From Streptococcus sp. 29892 (GTDB taxonomy: Bacteria > Bacillota > Bacilli > Lactobacillales > Streptococcaceae), in NCBI RefSeq assembly GCF_032594935.1, contig NZ_CP118734.1, positions 772,001-836,000 of the forward strand: a stretch of 64,000 nucleotides of DNA, in the 5' to 3' direction. The stretch's first letter is position 1. Each line of letters starts with the position of its first letter. Under the pieces are notes generated by a model, which was not told the origin of the DNA, did not search any database, and worked only from the letters and a program-made list of their open reading frames with translations. A program made the position numbers and the translations under genes. Positions 24,349 to 33,880 of this stretch are shown one piece after another.

Positions 24349-24513
24349 GTGGTTATAAAAAATAATATTCCCATAAATAAATCTGATGACTGTTATTGTC
24401 TATTAGATATGGAACAGGCAACACCTACAGTTGTTGAACAATCAACATTGGATGATGTTACAACTTCGGTTTTTTCACGCCATATTGATGCTTTTAGAGA
24501 GTTGGCAAAATAG
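24349..24513 (+). CDS. Small ORF, possible orphan antitoxin or remnant
   Basis: A 54-residue frame from GTG 24349 (AAGGAAAAGG upstream) to TAG. The C-terminus TLDDVTTSVFSRHIDAFRELAK is amphipathic and resembles the toxin-binding tail of a small antitoxin. It follows the RelE/ParE pair directly. It may be a second antitoxin, a remnant of one, or chance. Between it and the portal gene only a ribosome-binding region remains. Confidence 0.4.
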   Translation: MVIKNNIPINKSDDCYCLLDMEQATPTVVEQSTLDDVTTSVFSRHIDAFRELAK

Positions 24514-24629
24514 GAATGTTGACTATTGCACAGAACAGTAAATTGTAATGATGTTAGTTGAAATTTCATATCTCAATTCAATGCATCTCCAAAGGGGAGG
24601 TGCTTTTTTCGTACTTAAAAGGAGGAACT

Positions 24630-25913
24630 ATGGGACTACTAGATTTATTGGGACGTAAGCGGGCTAGAGATAAACCACGAAATACTTATGAAGGTCAGGA
24701 CTTTTCATATCTGTTTGGACGAACGACCAGTGGGGAGAATGTGGATGAGTTTAAAGCTATGCAGACGACAGCTGTTTATGCTTGTGTCCGCATCTTAGCT
24801 GAAGCGGTAGCTTCACTACCCATTCATGTTTATGAGAGAACGGCAACTGGAAAGGAGAAAAAGGTGGAACATCCCCTTTATTTTCTCTTGCATGACGAAC
24901 CTAACCCTGAGATGTCATCCTTTGTCTTTAGAGAAACCTTGATGACCCATCTATTGATATGGGGCAATGCCTATGTCCAGATTATCCGAGATAGGAGTGG
25001 ACAAGTTATCAGTCTTTACCCACTCTTACCAGATAAGATGTCTGTTCATCGTGACGAGAGCGGAAAGCTATATTACAAATACAAGCGTCAGTCAGAAGAA
25101 AATCCAAACTTTAAGGAAAAGGGTGATGCTATCTTGAGAGCAGAAGATGTTCTCCACGTTCCTGGTCTGGGTTTTGATGGCTTGATAGGTTATTCTCCAA
25201 TTGCCCTTGCTAAAAATGCTATCGGTATGACATTGGCTACGGAAAACTATGGAGCTTCATTCTTTAAGAATGGTGCAAATCCAGGTGGCGTTTTGGAACA
25301 CCCAGGCATTCTCAAAGATCCCAAACGAGTGAGAGATTCATGGAATGCAGTCTATAATGGTGTAACCAATGCCCATAAAGTGGCAGTCCTAGAGGAAGGG
25401 ATGAAATACACTCAAGTAGGCATACCACCTGAAGAAGCTCAGTTTCTTCAGACAAGAAAATTCCAAATCAATGAAATTGCAAGGCTCTACCGCATTCCAC
25501 CTCATATGGTTGGTGACTTGGAGAAATCCTCATTTTCAAACATTGAGCAACAATCTCTAGAATTTGTAAAATATACCTTAGACCCTTGGGTAGTTCGTCT
25601 CGAACAGGCTTTCAAGAGGTCTCTTTTTTTACCTGAAGAAAAGAAAACCCACTTTGTGAAGTTTAATGTGGATGGTCTTCTTCGTGGTGATTATCAGAGT
25701 CGAATGAATGGCTATGCGATTGGGAGACAAAATGGCTGGCTATCGACAAATGATATTCGTGAACTTGAGGACTTGAACCTCCTTTCAGATGAGGAAGGTG
25801 GCAATCTCTACTTGATAAATGGAAACATGACGAAACTGAAGGATGCAGGTGGCTTTATGAAACAAGAACCGCCAGAACAAGAAACTCAATCTGAGGAGGA
25901 TATGGATGCATAA
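24630..25913 (+). CDS. Portal protein, HK97 family
   Basis: A 427-residue portal. MGLLDLLGRKRARDKP, AVYACVRILAEAVASLPIHVYER, HLLIWGNAYVQIIRD and FSNIEQQSLEFVKYTLDPW are classic HK97 portal motifs. It forms the dodecameric ring through which DNA is packaged and to which the neck attaches. ATG 24630 has AAGGAGG upstream; the frame extends back to 24558 without a better site. The end overlaps the protease gene by 8 bp. Confidence 0.95.
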   Translation: MGLLDLLGRKRARDKPRNTYEGQDFSYLFGRTTSGENVDEFKAMQTTAVYACVRILAEAVASLPIHVYERTATGKEKKVEHPLYFLLHDEPNPEMSSFVFRETLMTHLLIWGNAYVQIIRDRSGQVISLYPLLPDKMSVHRDESGKLYYKYKRQSEENPNFKEKGDAILRAEDVLHVPGLGFDGLIGYSPIALAKNAIGMTLATENYGASFFKNGANPGGVLEHPGILKDPKRVRDSWNAVYNGVTNAHKVAVLEEGMKYTQVGIPPEEAQFLQTRKFQINEIARLYRIPPHMVGDLEKSSFSNIEQQSLEFVKYTLDPWVVRLEQAFKRSLFLPEEKKTHFVKFNVDGLLRGDYQSRMNGYAIGRQNGWLSTNDIRELEDLNLLSDEEGGNLYLINGNMTKLKDAGGFMKQEPPEQETQSEEDMDA

Positions 25914-26601
25914 GTTTTGGAATTTTACAGAAGATGATAGTGGTCGAACACTTCGTATAGAAGGACAGATTGCTGATGAGACGTGGTTTGGCGATGAAGT
26001 CACGCCACAAGTATTTAAAAATGATTTACATGCAGGAAACGGAGACATCACCCTCTGGATTAATAGTCCAGGGGGTGATGTTTTTGCGGCTGCTCAAATC
26101 TATAACATGCTGATGGATTACAAAGGTGATGTCCATGTAATGATTGATGGCTTAGCCGCAAGTGCTGCTAGTGTCATTGCCATGGCAGGTACAACGGTTT
26201 CTATGAGTCCAGTTGCCATGATGATGATTCACAACCCTTGGACTGTGGCACAAGGTGAAGCCAAGGATATGCAGAAGGTCATTGAAATGTTAGGAGAAAT
26301 TAAGGAATCCATCATCAATGCCTACGAACTAAGAACAGGACTTTCAAGAACTAAGCTATCACACCTCATGGACTCAGAGTCTTGGTTCAATGCCAAAAAG
26401 GCTGTTGAACTGGGCTTTGCGGACAAGATTCTCTTTGACAAACAAGGGGAACATGGAATGGATATTGAGAGTTATTCTTTCAGTCGAACTGCTGCCCAAC
26501 AAGATTTACTTGTAAAAATGCAGGCGAAACTTGAAGTCCAACAACCAAAGAAAACAATCCCTATCAATCAGTTGGAAAAACGATTGAATTTGCTCAAATA
26601 A
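25906..26601 (+). CDS. Prohead protease, ClpP-like serine protease
   Basis: A 231-residue ClpP-fold protease. LWINSPGGDVFAAAQIYN, then DGLAASAASVIAM with the nucleophile Ser86, and MMMIHNPW with His109; an Asp/Asn follows in the next helix. It processes or scaffolds the capsid protein in the ClpP-type maturation pathway. It is placed, as usual, between portal and major capsid. There is no sign of inactivation. Confidence 0.92.
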   Translation: MHKFWNFTEDDSGRTLRIEGQIADETWFGDEVTPQVFKNDLHAGNGDITLWINSPGGDVFAAAQIYNMLMDYKGDVHVMIDGLAASAASVIAMAGTTVSMSPVAMMMIHNPWTVAQGEAKDMQKVIEMLGEIKESIINAYELRTGLSRTKLSHLMDSESWFNAKKAVELGFADKILFDKQGEHGMDIESYSFSRTAAQQDLLVKMQAKLEVQQPKKTIPINQLEKRLNLLK

Positions 26602-26619
26602 CGAAAGGAAAATGAACTG

Positions 26620-27825
26620 ATGTCTACATTACTTGAATTGAAAGAAAAACGTAACCAAGCTTGGCAACAAGCAAAAACCTTCCTTGATTCTGTTCGCTCA
26701 GAAGACGGACTGGTATCAGAGGAGGATTCTAAACGCTATGATGACATGGAAGCAAAAATCAACCTCTACAATCAAGAGATTGCCCGGTTGGAGCGACAAG
26801 AAAAGATTGACCTTGAACTTGCTCAACCAGCCTCACAGGCTTTAATTGGGCAACCCACTACAGTTCTGAATGACAAGACTACTGAAGAGGAAAAGAAGGG
26901 TGTGGCTTCAGATATCTATGCCAAGACTTTTTGGACAAGTGTCCGTAAGCGTCACTTCTTTGATGTCAAAGACGTCCTTCGAGTTGGGGAAGATACCGAA
27001 GGTGGTCATCTGGTTCCTGATGAGTATGAGAAGAAACTAGTTCAAGGATTACAAGAAGAGAATTTCTTCCGTAGCCTTGCGACTGTTATCAAAACATCTA
27101 GTGGTGAGCGAAAGATTCCTGTTGTGACTGGACATGGATCAGCCTCATGGATGGATGAAAATGGTTTATATCCAGAAACAGAAGAAACCTTTGGTCAGGT
27201 GACTCTTGACTCTCATAAGATTGGTACTGCCATTCGCATTTCAGAAGAGTTGCTAAACGATTCAGTCTTTGACCTTGAATCCTATATGACAGCAGAATTT
27301 GCTCGACGTATTGGAACGGAAGAAGAAAAGTCATTCTTGATTGGGGATGGTTCTAAGAAACCGACAGGTATCTTTACTCAGGCAGAAGTTACAGGTCCGA
27401 CGACTGCTACAAAGGATATTACCTTTGATGACATGATTGAATTGTATCATTCTCTACCAGCACCATATCGTAAGAACGCAGTTTGGATTTTACATGATAC
27501 GACTGTCAAAGCTATCCGTAAACTCAAAGATAATAATGGCAATTACATTTGGCAGCCATCCACTCAAGCTGGACAACCAGATTTGATTCTAAATCGTCCA
27601 TACTATACATCAACCTTTGCTCCACTTCCTGAAGCAGGAAACAAGGCCATTGCATTTGGTGATTTTTCTTATTATTGGATTGCGGATCGTCAGGGTCGTA
27701 CCTTCAAACGTTTGAACGAACTCTATGCCAATAATGGACAGATTGGTTTTCTTGCTTCACAACGTGTTGATGGTAAGTTAGTCCTACCTGAAGCCGTGAA
27801 GACATTAACCGTGAAGGCTAAGTAA
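26620..27825 (+). CDS. Major capsid protein, HK97 fold
   Basis: A 401-residue HK97-type capsid protein. The N-terminal ~110 residues are helical and charged (delta domain, to be cleaved by the ClpP-like protease). The mature part starts near GVASDIYAKTFWTSVRKRH and contains GGHLVPDEYEKKLVQGL and SSGERKIPVVTG, the E-loop and A-domain blocks of this family. The following helix ISEELLNDSVFDLESYMTAEF is diagnostic. Confidence 0.95.
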   Translation: MSTLLELKEKRNQAWQQAKTFLDSVRSEDGLVSEEDSKRYDDMEAKINLYNQEIARLERQEKIDLELAQPASQALIGQPTTVLNDKTTEEEKKGVASDIYAKTFWTSVRKRHFFDVKDVLRVGEDTEGGHLVPDEYEKKLVQGLQEENFFRSLATVIKTSSGERKIPVVTGHGSASWMDENGLYPETEETFGQVTLDSHKIGTAIRISEELLNDSVFDLESYMTAEFARRIGTEEEKSFLIGDGSKKPTGIFTQAEVTGPTTATKDITFDDMIELYHSLPAPYRKNAVWILHDTTVKAIRKLKDNNGNYIWQPSTQAGQPDLILNRPYYTSTFAPLPEAGNKAIAFGDFSYYWIADRQGRTFKRLNELYANNGQIGFLASQRVDGKLVLPEAVKTLTVKAK

Positions 27826-27827
27826 TT

Positions 27828-28085
27828 ATGGTTAGTTTAGCAGAGGCAAAACAATATCTCAAAGTGGAACACGAGGATGAGGATGGGCTGATTGAGCAGT
27901 TACTTGAAACCAGTCAACAACTCTGTGAAGATATTTTGCGACAATCAATTTATTCAGAAGTTCTAAAGACGGCAATCCTATATGGGGTTGCCTATCTTTA
28001 TGAACACAGAGAAGATGCCAATCATAAGGAGTTGAAAGAGACTCTCTATCATTTGTTGTTGGCCGAACGAAAGGATGTGTTCTGA
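27828..28085 (+). CDS. Head-tail connector, gp6-like
   Basis: An 85-residue helical protein, MVSLAEAKQYLKVEHEDEDGLIE, the standard N-terminus of gp6-like/QLRG-type adaptor proteins. It attaches to the portal and continues the neck. It starts two bases after the capsid stop and overlaps the next gene by one base. Confidence 0.85.
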   Translation: MVSLAEAKQYLKVEHEDEDGLIEQLLETSQQLCEDILRQSIYSEVLKTAILYGVAYLYEHREDANHKELKETLYHLLLAERKDVF

Positions 28086-28423
28086 TGAAGATTGCACCGT
28101 TGAGGGAACGCTTGTCATTTCAGATTCGACAGATTGTTCAAGATGAGATTGGCAATGAAACTTCGACATGGATACCTTTATTTGACCGGTGGTGCTCTTG
28201 TCGTCCTCTCACCTTGACCGAAAGGGATGGGAGTGTGACGAAACTGGAACAAGAGAAAGTCCAGTTCACCCTCAGATACGAAAAAGCAATTCTTGGACTT
28301 CATTCCTTAACGACTCGCATTCAATTTCGTGGTCAAACCTATGAGATTGAGTCTATTGATGGAGATACAGTGCCAAGGCAACTGATTTACATCGTCGCCA
28401 TTAGGGAGGAGAGTTATGACTAG
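28085..28423 (+). CDS. Head closure protein (SPP1 gp16-like)
   Basis: A 112-residue beta-rich protein. APLRERLSFQIRQIVQDEIGN and IQFRGQTYEIESIDGD are typical of phage head-tail adaptors (head closure). It plugs the portal after packaging. The ATG overlaps the previous TGA. Confidence 0.82.
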   Translation: MKIAPLRERLSFQIRQIVQDEIGNETSTWIPLFDRWCSCRPLTLTERDGSVTKLEQEKVQFTLRYEKAILGLHSLTTRIQFRGQTYEIESIDGDTVPRQLIYIVAIREESYD

Positions 28424-28784
28424 AATTGAACTAGATGCACTAGAAACTGTCATCGCTAATGAGCTGGCGGAATTTGTAGAGGATACAACAGAGGTGATGC
28501 GTGAAGTTGTAGAGGAAGTCACTGAGGAATCCATCGAAACCTTGAAAGCAACGTCACCTAGAAAGAGTGGATCTTATGCCAAAGGGTGGAAGAGTAAAGC
28601 AACGATTGATACCAGTACAGGTCTAACCAAAACCATTCATAATCGAACACCAGGCCTGACGCATCTATTAGAAAATGGTCATGCCAAAAGCTCTGGTGGG
28701 CGAGTTGAGGGAATTAAGCATATCGCACCTGTTGAGAAACAAGCAATACAATCCTTAGAAGAAAAGCTGAGAAAGCGAGTGTGA
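28416..28784 (+). CDS. HK97 gp10-like neck protein
   Basis: A 122-residue protein with the family pattern SIETLKATSPRKSGSYAKGWK and NRTPGLTHLLENGHAK, which defines HK97 gp10/minor tail neck proteins. It probably forms the tail-to-head joining ring. It overlaps the previous gene by 8 bp. Confidence 0.88.
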   Translation: MTRIELDALETVIANELAEFVEDTTEVMREVVEEVTEESIETLKATSPRKSGSYAKGWKSKATIDTSTGLTKTIHNRTPGLTHLLENGHAKSSGGRVEGIKHIAPVEKQAIQSLEEKLRKRV

Positions 28785-28790
28785 TATGAC

Positions 28791-29117
28791 ATGTTACTGA
28801 GCGAAATGTACTCCATTCTCAAAGAATTACAGCTCCCACTCGCCTACCATCATTTTGAAGAAGGGAGTCGTCCAAGACCACCGTATCTAGTATATTTGGT
28901 GACTGATTCAGAAAATCATGGTGCAGACAATTGGACCTATCATAAGCAGAATAACCTGCTAGTGGAACTCTATACCACTAAGAAAGATTTAGCAACTGAA
29001 CAAAAGGTGGAGTCATTATTTGACAGCCACCTTATTTATTTTGAAAAAGTAGAGACCTATATCTCATCAGAGAAACTCTACCAAATAACCTATTACATCA
29101 CATTACATGGAGGATAA
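28791..29117 (+). CDS. Tail completion protein
   Basis: A 108-residue protein (YHHFEEGSRPRPPYLVYLV and NLLVELYTTKKDLATEQKVE) matching the tail-completion/terminator proteins that cap the tail tube before joining. It stands directly before the major tail protein. The ATG at 28791 has no strong ribosome-binding site, so coupling to the preceding gene is likely. Confidence 0.8.
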   Translation: MLLSEMYSILKELQLPLAYHHFEEGSRPRPPYLVYLVTDSENHGADNWTYHKQNNLLVELYTTKKDLATEQKVESLFDSHLIYFEKVETYISSEKLYQITYYITLHGG

Positions 29118-29118
29118 T

Positions 29119-29688
29119 ATGGCTGAAAAGAATAAGGTCACCTTTGGACTACAAGATGTCCATTGGGCAGAAGTTACAAGCGAAGGTCCTGATGGTACGT
29201 TGACATACGGCAATGTAGAACGCCTTCGTGGTGCTGCAGAATTAACCCTTGAACCAACAGGAGATAAGGGTTCTTATAAGGCAGACAATATCAATTTTTA
29301 TACAACAGAGTCAAATGATGGTTATGAAGGAACACTAAAAGTTGCCCTTCTAACGCAGGAATTTTTGACACGAGTCCTTGGAGAACAGTTGGATGCGACG
29401 ACAAACACCATTTCAGAGATCGCAAACAGCGAAAAGAAAAATTTTGCGTTGATGTTCCGTTTTGAAGGGGATAAAAAAGAAACCTTACACGTTTTGTATT
29501 ATTGTTACGCATCTCGTCCGACTGTTGGTTCAAAAACCAAGTCTGGTTCAGATATCAATGAGGTAGAGTTGACCTTTACTGCCAGTCCTCGTCCACTTGA
29601 TAAGGTTGTACGTAGACGTACAACGGAGGAAACGAGTGATGAGATTCGTCAAAACTGGTTCAAGGCAGTTTTTGAACCTCGTAAGTAA
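29119..29688 (+). CDS. Major tail tube protein
   Basis: A 189-residue beta-sandwich protein, MAEKNKVTFGLQDVHWAEVT, in the position and with the size of the major tail protein of Gram-positive siphophages. The segment KKNFALMFRFEGDKKETLHV and the ending PRPLDKVVRRRTT are usual for the phi13/TP901-type group. It polymerises into the tail tube. Confidence 0.88.
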   Translation: MAEKNKVTFGLQDVHWAEVTSEGPDGTLTYGNVERLRGAAELTLEPTGDKGSYKADNINFYTTESNDGYEGTLKVALLTQEFLTRVLGEQLDATTNTISEIANSEKKNFALMFRFEGDKKETLHVLYYCYASRPTVGSKTKSGSDINEVELTFTASPRPLDKVVRRRTTEETSDEIRQNWFKAVFEPRK

Positions 29689-29699
29689 GGGAGAAGGCA

Positions 29700-30283
29700 A
29701 TGAGAGAAAGTATTACCATAGCAGGCGCGACCTACGAGTTAGCAACCAATGCCTACACACCAATTGCTTATAAAGAGCAGTTTGGTAAGGACTATTTCCA
29801 AGATCTCTTTTCTATGGTCAATAGTCAAGCTATCTTGGATAAGCTAGACCAGCTGAAGGAAGGGGAAGAACTCAAGGCAAGTCAGGTTGATGTGTCTATC
29901 TTATCTGACTTTGATATGACCTTTTTCCATCGTCTTTTTTGGGTTTTTGCCAAATCTGCCAATCCTCGTGTGAAACCTTTTGTGGATTTCTTCATGGAAT
30001 TGGAGGAATTTCCAGTTCAGGAAGTAGCCCCTGTCTTGATGAATATGTTGAACCAAGGGATGTCAACCAGAAAAAAGCAGATGAAACAGAAACAGCGAGT
30101 GAAGAAATCTTCACAGTAGAGAGTTATTTCTCCTGTTGTAAGGAGACTGGTCTGACCATTGACGATTTAAAACATATCTCTATTGGAATGGCACTTGACT
30201 ATCAAACGGACTATGTGGAGATGCGTACTCGAGAAACTTCTCAAACACGCCCGGCAACTCAAGCTGATTTTGATAATTTCTGA
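29700..30283 (+). CDS. Tail assembly chaperones gpG and gpGT (programmed -1 frameshift)
   Basis: The zero frame (29700-30119) gives a 139-residue gpG-like chaperone, MRESITIAGATYELATNA. A second frame, open to 30283 and in the -1 register, encodes ADETETASEEIFTVESYF, KETGLTIDDLKHISIGMAL and a C-terminal DFDNF, the T part. The switch site is A-AAA-AAG at 30071-30077. Both products bind the tape measure during tail assembly, with GT made in minor amount. The layout G, GT, tape measure is universal in long-tailed phages. Confidence 0.9.
30071..30077 (+). other. Slippery heptamer A-AAA-AAG for -1 frameshifting
   Basis: The zero-frame codons are AGA AAA AAG CAG. After a one-base backward slip, reading continues GCA GAT GAA ACA in the T frame. 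The heptamer fits X-XXY-YYZ exactly and lies 42 bases before the gpG stop codon. No obvious downstream pseudoknot could be checked by eye. Confidence 0.85.
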
Positions 30284-30301
30284 TGGTAGAAAGGAGGGAC
30301 T

Positions 30302-33160
30302 ATGGCTGGAAACATAAAGGGGATTACAATTGAAATTGGTGGCGATACCCAACCCTTACAAGATGCCCTAAAGGGTGTGAACAAACAAGCATCTGAAGCT
30401 ACCAAAGAACTAAGACAGATTGATAAGGCTCTCAAGTTTGATACAGGCAATGTCACCCTCCTTACTCAAAAGCAGGAAGTCTTGGCAAAACAAGTCGAGA
30501 CAACCAAAGAAAAATTGGCAACGCTCCGTCAAGCCCAATCACAGGTGGAAGCTCAATTTAAGGCTGGGGATATTGGGGCAGACCAGTACCGTGCCTTTCA
30601 ACGTGAGGTGGAAACTACTCAAAGGCTGCTAACGTCCTATGAAACTAAGTTAGCTGATGTGTCATCAACACTTGAGAATCACGGTCGAGCAAGTAGTTCA
30701 GCGGCTCAACAATTAGATAAACTCCAAGTGGAGCAGGGGCAGTTAGCAAGTGAGATGAACAAGGTCACGTCTCAATTTGAGTTACAAGAAAGTGCTTTGT
30801 CATCCAATAGTTCCGAAGCAGAACGCAATGCCATAGCCCAACAAAAGATAGGAGCACAGTCAGAAATTGTTTCTAAACAAATTTCCAATCTCGAAAAGCA
30901 ACTAGCCCTGACAAAGAGTGAATATGGTGAGAATTCCATTGAAGCCAATAAGATGGAAGCTGAGTTGAACCAAGCAAAGACCGCTCTCAATAACCTGAAC
31001 AACGAGATGGATGATACCAAATCCTCTGCGGATGGTGCTCAAGATGGCATGAAAGCCATGTCTGACACCATTCGGGCTGAGGCACTTCAAGCGACCAGTG
31101 AGAAGCTAGCAGACATCTCTCAGAAAATCTTCGAAGTCGGAACAGAGTCCATGTCTGCGGCAGCTCAACTTCAAGCCAGCAATGCCCAATTCTCTACCGT
31201 ATTTGGGGATATGGAGAATGCTGCTAAGGATGCCCTCAATAAGATTGGGGAAGAGATGGACATTGTTCCAGAGCGTCTTCAAGGCTCCTTCACTCAGATG
31301 GCTTCCTTTGCCAAAACCTCTGGAATGGATACGGCTCAGGCTTTGGATCTGACCACTCGTGCCACCAGAGCAGCGGCTGATGGGGCAGCATTTTACGACA
31401 AATCCATCGAAGAAGTCACCGAAAACCTGCAGTCCTTCCTCAAAGGAAACTATGAAAATGACGCAGCTCTAGGTATTTCTGCGACAGAAACCACTCGTAA
31501 TGCAGCGGCGAACAAGCTCTATGGAAAGTCCTTCAATGAACTATCAGAAGCTCAGAAGCAGTTAACCCTCCTTCAAATGGTAGAGGACGGCAATGAACTC
31601 TCTGGAGCCTTGGGACAAGCTGCAAGGGAATCAGACGGACTGGAAAACGTTCTGGGTAACTTAAGACAGTCTGGAACTAATGCTCTAGCAGCAATCGGTC
31701 AACCGATTCTGGAGATGCTTATTCCAGTCTTTCAAAGTTTGGCAGACATTGTTAGTCAACTAGCGACTTGGTTTACCAACTTAACCAGTCCCATCAAGGA
31801 AGTCGTCATTATCTTCACAGGTATTTTAGCCGTGGTAGGGATGTTACTTCCTGTTTTCTTGGGCTTACAGGTTGCGGCAGCCGCTATGGGGACAACCGTT
31901 GTTGGAATGATAACGGCATTTTTGCCGATTGTGGGGATTATTGTTGGTATTGTAGCTGCCATTACCTTATTGATTGTTGGGTTAAAAGAACTCTGGACGA
32001 ATCACGAAGGCTTTCGAACGGCTGTGACGGAAATCTGGAATAGTATCTATGCCTTTCTGTCCATGATCATCCAGCAGATTTCTAGTTTTGTTATGTCCGT
32101 CTGGGGAACGCTAACCACATGGTGGACTGAAAACCAACAATTGATTCTAAATGCTGCAACCACGGTATGGAATGCCATCACTACGGTTATTCAAACGGTG
32201 ATGACTATACTTGGACCGCTCATCCAAGCAAGTTGGGAGAATATCAAACTCATCATTACAGCCGCTTGGGAGATGATAAAGATTGTGGTCGAGACTGCTA
32301 TCAATGTGGTACTTGGTATCATCAAGGCAGTCATGCAGGTTATCACTGGTGATTGGACTGGCGCTTGGGAAACCATTAAACAAGTTCTAGCTACGGCTTG
32401 GGAGGGAATAAAGTCCCTGATTTCATTAGCTTTAAACTTCATCGCCCAGTACATCACAACTGCTTGGACAGGTATCAAAAATACCATTGCAAACTTACTG
32501 TCCGCCATTAGTTCGGTTGTTTCTTCCGTCTGGACAGCAATCCAATCGACCATATCCAGTATTTTATCTAACATCGGCTCAACAGTCTCCAATATTTGGA
32601 ACAGTATCCGAAACACGGTCTCTAGTGTCTTGAATGGCATTTCAAGCACGGTATCATCCGTTTGGAATGGTGTCAAGAATACCATTTCAAATGCCATCAA
32701 TGGAGCGAGAGATGCCGTAAGTAACGCTATTAATGCCATCAAAAATCTCTTCAACTTCCAAATTCGTTGGCCGCATATTCCCCTCCCTCACTTTAGGGTG
32801 TCAGGATCTGCCAATCCTCTTGATTGGTTGAAGGGTGGTATTCCAAGAATTTCTATTGATTGGTATGCCAAGGGAGGTATCTTAACCAAACCAACCGCAT
32901 TTGGAATGAATGGCAATAGCCTGATGGTTGGTGGTGAAGCAGGAAAAGAAGCGGTGTTGCCTTTGAATGAACAAACCTTGGGTGCCATTGGTCGAGGAAT
33001 CGCAAAGACCATGACAAGCAATCTACCACCCATTCACATCACTATTACAGGTAACACAGTAAGAGAAGAGACTGACCTTCACCGACTAGCGGAGATGGTT
33101 GGAGAAAAACTTGTGTATGAATTAGAACGTCAACAAGGATTGAGAGGAGTGAAACCATGA
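30302..33160 (+). CDS. Tail tape measure protein
   Basis: A 952-residue protein that sets tail length. Residues 1-270 form a long coiled coil rich in Q, A, E and T. Residues 470-580 include strongly hydrophobic segments (VVIIFTGILAVVGMLLPVF and IVGIIVGIVAAITLLIVGL). Residues 580-840 are tryptophan-containing repeats (TTWWTENQQLILNAATTVWN, AWEMIKIVV and similar), and the end carries GGEAGKEAVLPLN, a common tape-measure motif. A tail of ordinary siphophage length is expected. ATG 30302 follows AAAGGAGG. Confidence 0.95.
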   Translation: MAGNIKGITIEIGGDTQPLQDALKGVNKQASEATKELRQIDKALKFDTGNVTLLTQKQEVLAKQVETTKEKLATLRQAQSQVEAQFKAGDIGADQYRAFQREVETTQRLLTSYETKLADVSSTLENHGRASSSAAQQLDKLQVEQGQLASEMNKVTSQFELQESALSSNSSEAERNAIAQQKIGAQSEIVSKQISNLEKQLALTKSEYGENSIEANKMEAELNQAKTALNNLNNEMDDTKSSADGAQDGMKAMSDTIRAEALQATSEKLADISQKIFEVGTESMSAAAQLQASNAQFSTVFGDMENAAKDALNKIGEEMDIVPERLQGSFTQMASFAKTSGMDTAQALDLTTRATRAAADGAAFYDKSIEEVTENLQSFLKGNYENDAALGISATETTRNAAANKLYGKSFNELSEAQKQLTLLQMVEDGNELSGALGQAARESDGLENVLGNLRQSGTNALAAIGQPILEMLIPVFQSLADIVSQLATWFTNLTSPIKEVVIIFTGILAVVGMLLPVFLGLQVAAAAMGTTVVGMITAFLPIVGIIVGIVAAITLLIVGLKELWTNHEGFRTAVTEIWNSIYAFLSMIIQQISSFVMSVWGTLTTWWTENQQLILNAATTVWNAITTVIQTVMTILGPLIQASWENIKLIITAAWEMIKIVVETAINVVLGIIKAVMQVITGDWTGAWETIKQVLATAWEGIKSLISLALNFIAQYITTAWTGIKNTIANLLSAISSVVSSVWTAIQSTISSILSNIGSTVSNIWNSIRNTVSSVLNGISSTVSSVWNGVKNTISNAINGARDAVSNAINAIKNLFNFQIRWPHIPLPHFRVSGSANPLDWLKGGIPRISIDWYAKGGILTKPTAFGMNGNSLMVGGEAGKEAVLPLNEQTLGAIGRGIAKTMTSNLPPIHITITGNTVREETDLHRLAEMVGEKLVYELERQQGLRGVKP

Positions 33161-33879
33161 TTAGACACAATGCATTAACCATTGGTGGAGTGTCCACGAG
33201 TTCTTTTCCTTTTAAGGTAATCGTGGAAGATAGTCCTTCAATCACAGTAAGTGAAAGTAAGACGCAATTGATAGAACACCAAGGTCTGTCAGGAGCGGTT
33301 CTTCAAACCAATCCTCGCAGAAGCGTCATGGAACTGAGCTACACCCTATATCTTGTTAAACCTAGTGAAGAACAGTTATTTTCATTTTTGAAGCTATTTT
33401 TGAAAGAAGGATTTTGGCTTGAGAACGCTAGTTTCAAGACCATACGCTTTTGGTGTTACAAAGTTCACCATACTCCGGTTCAAAAGGATAAGCTGGGGGT
33501 GTATGAGCTTAAGGTTACCTTTTCTTGTCACCCAACCAAGTGGTTCAAAACGACGACCTCGCAGGTGTTTAGCACTAGTGGTACTTTGAGAAGTCAAGGT
33601 TCAGCCATTGCTTTTCCAAAGATTACCATAAGCGGCAACTCAAGTGGTGAAACTAGCTTTACGATTGGGGATGATGTTATCCGCTTGGAGCGATTACAAG
33701 AAACACTCATTATGGATAATAATCCTATTCAGCCAAGTTTTAAGACACAAAGAGGTCAGCCTGTAAAATGGTCTGGTGATTTTATCTCCATTGATGCAGG
33801 CAGAAATGACTCAGTTGGAATTGTCTTAGGTGCTGGCATCACATCATTAACAATAGAAATGAATTGGGGGTGGGCATAG
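33157..33879 (+). CDS. Distal tail protein (Dit)
   Basis: A 240-residue protein beginning IRHNALTIGGVSTSSFPFKVIVE, the sequence of the conserved Dit N-terminal domain. It forms the hexameric hub between the tube and the tip. The C-terminal half is a galectin-like beta domain (KTQRGQPVKWSGDFISIDAG). It overlaps the tape measure by 4 bp. Confidence 0.92.
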   Translation: MIRHNALTIGGVSTSSFPFKVIVEDSPSITVSESKTQLIEHQGLSGAVLQTNPRRSVMELSYTLYLVKPSEEQLFSFLKLFLKEGFWLENASFKTIRFWCYKVHHTPVQKDKLGVYELKVTFSCHPTKWFKTTTSQVFSTSGTLRSQGSAIAFPKITISGNSSGETSFTIGDDVIRLERLQETLIMDNNPIQPSFKTQRGQPVKWSGDFISIDAGRNDSVGIVLGAGITSLTIEMNWGWA

Positions 33880-33880
33880 A

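Noticed and set aside
32191-32754. 187-codon minus-strand ORF in the tape measure gene
   Set aside because: Shadow of a low-complexity region; there is no start signal.
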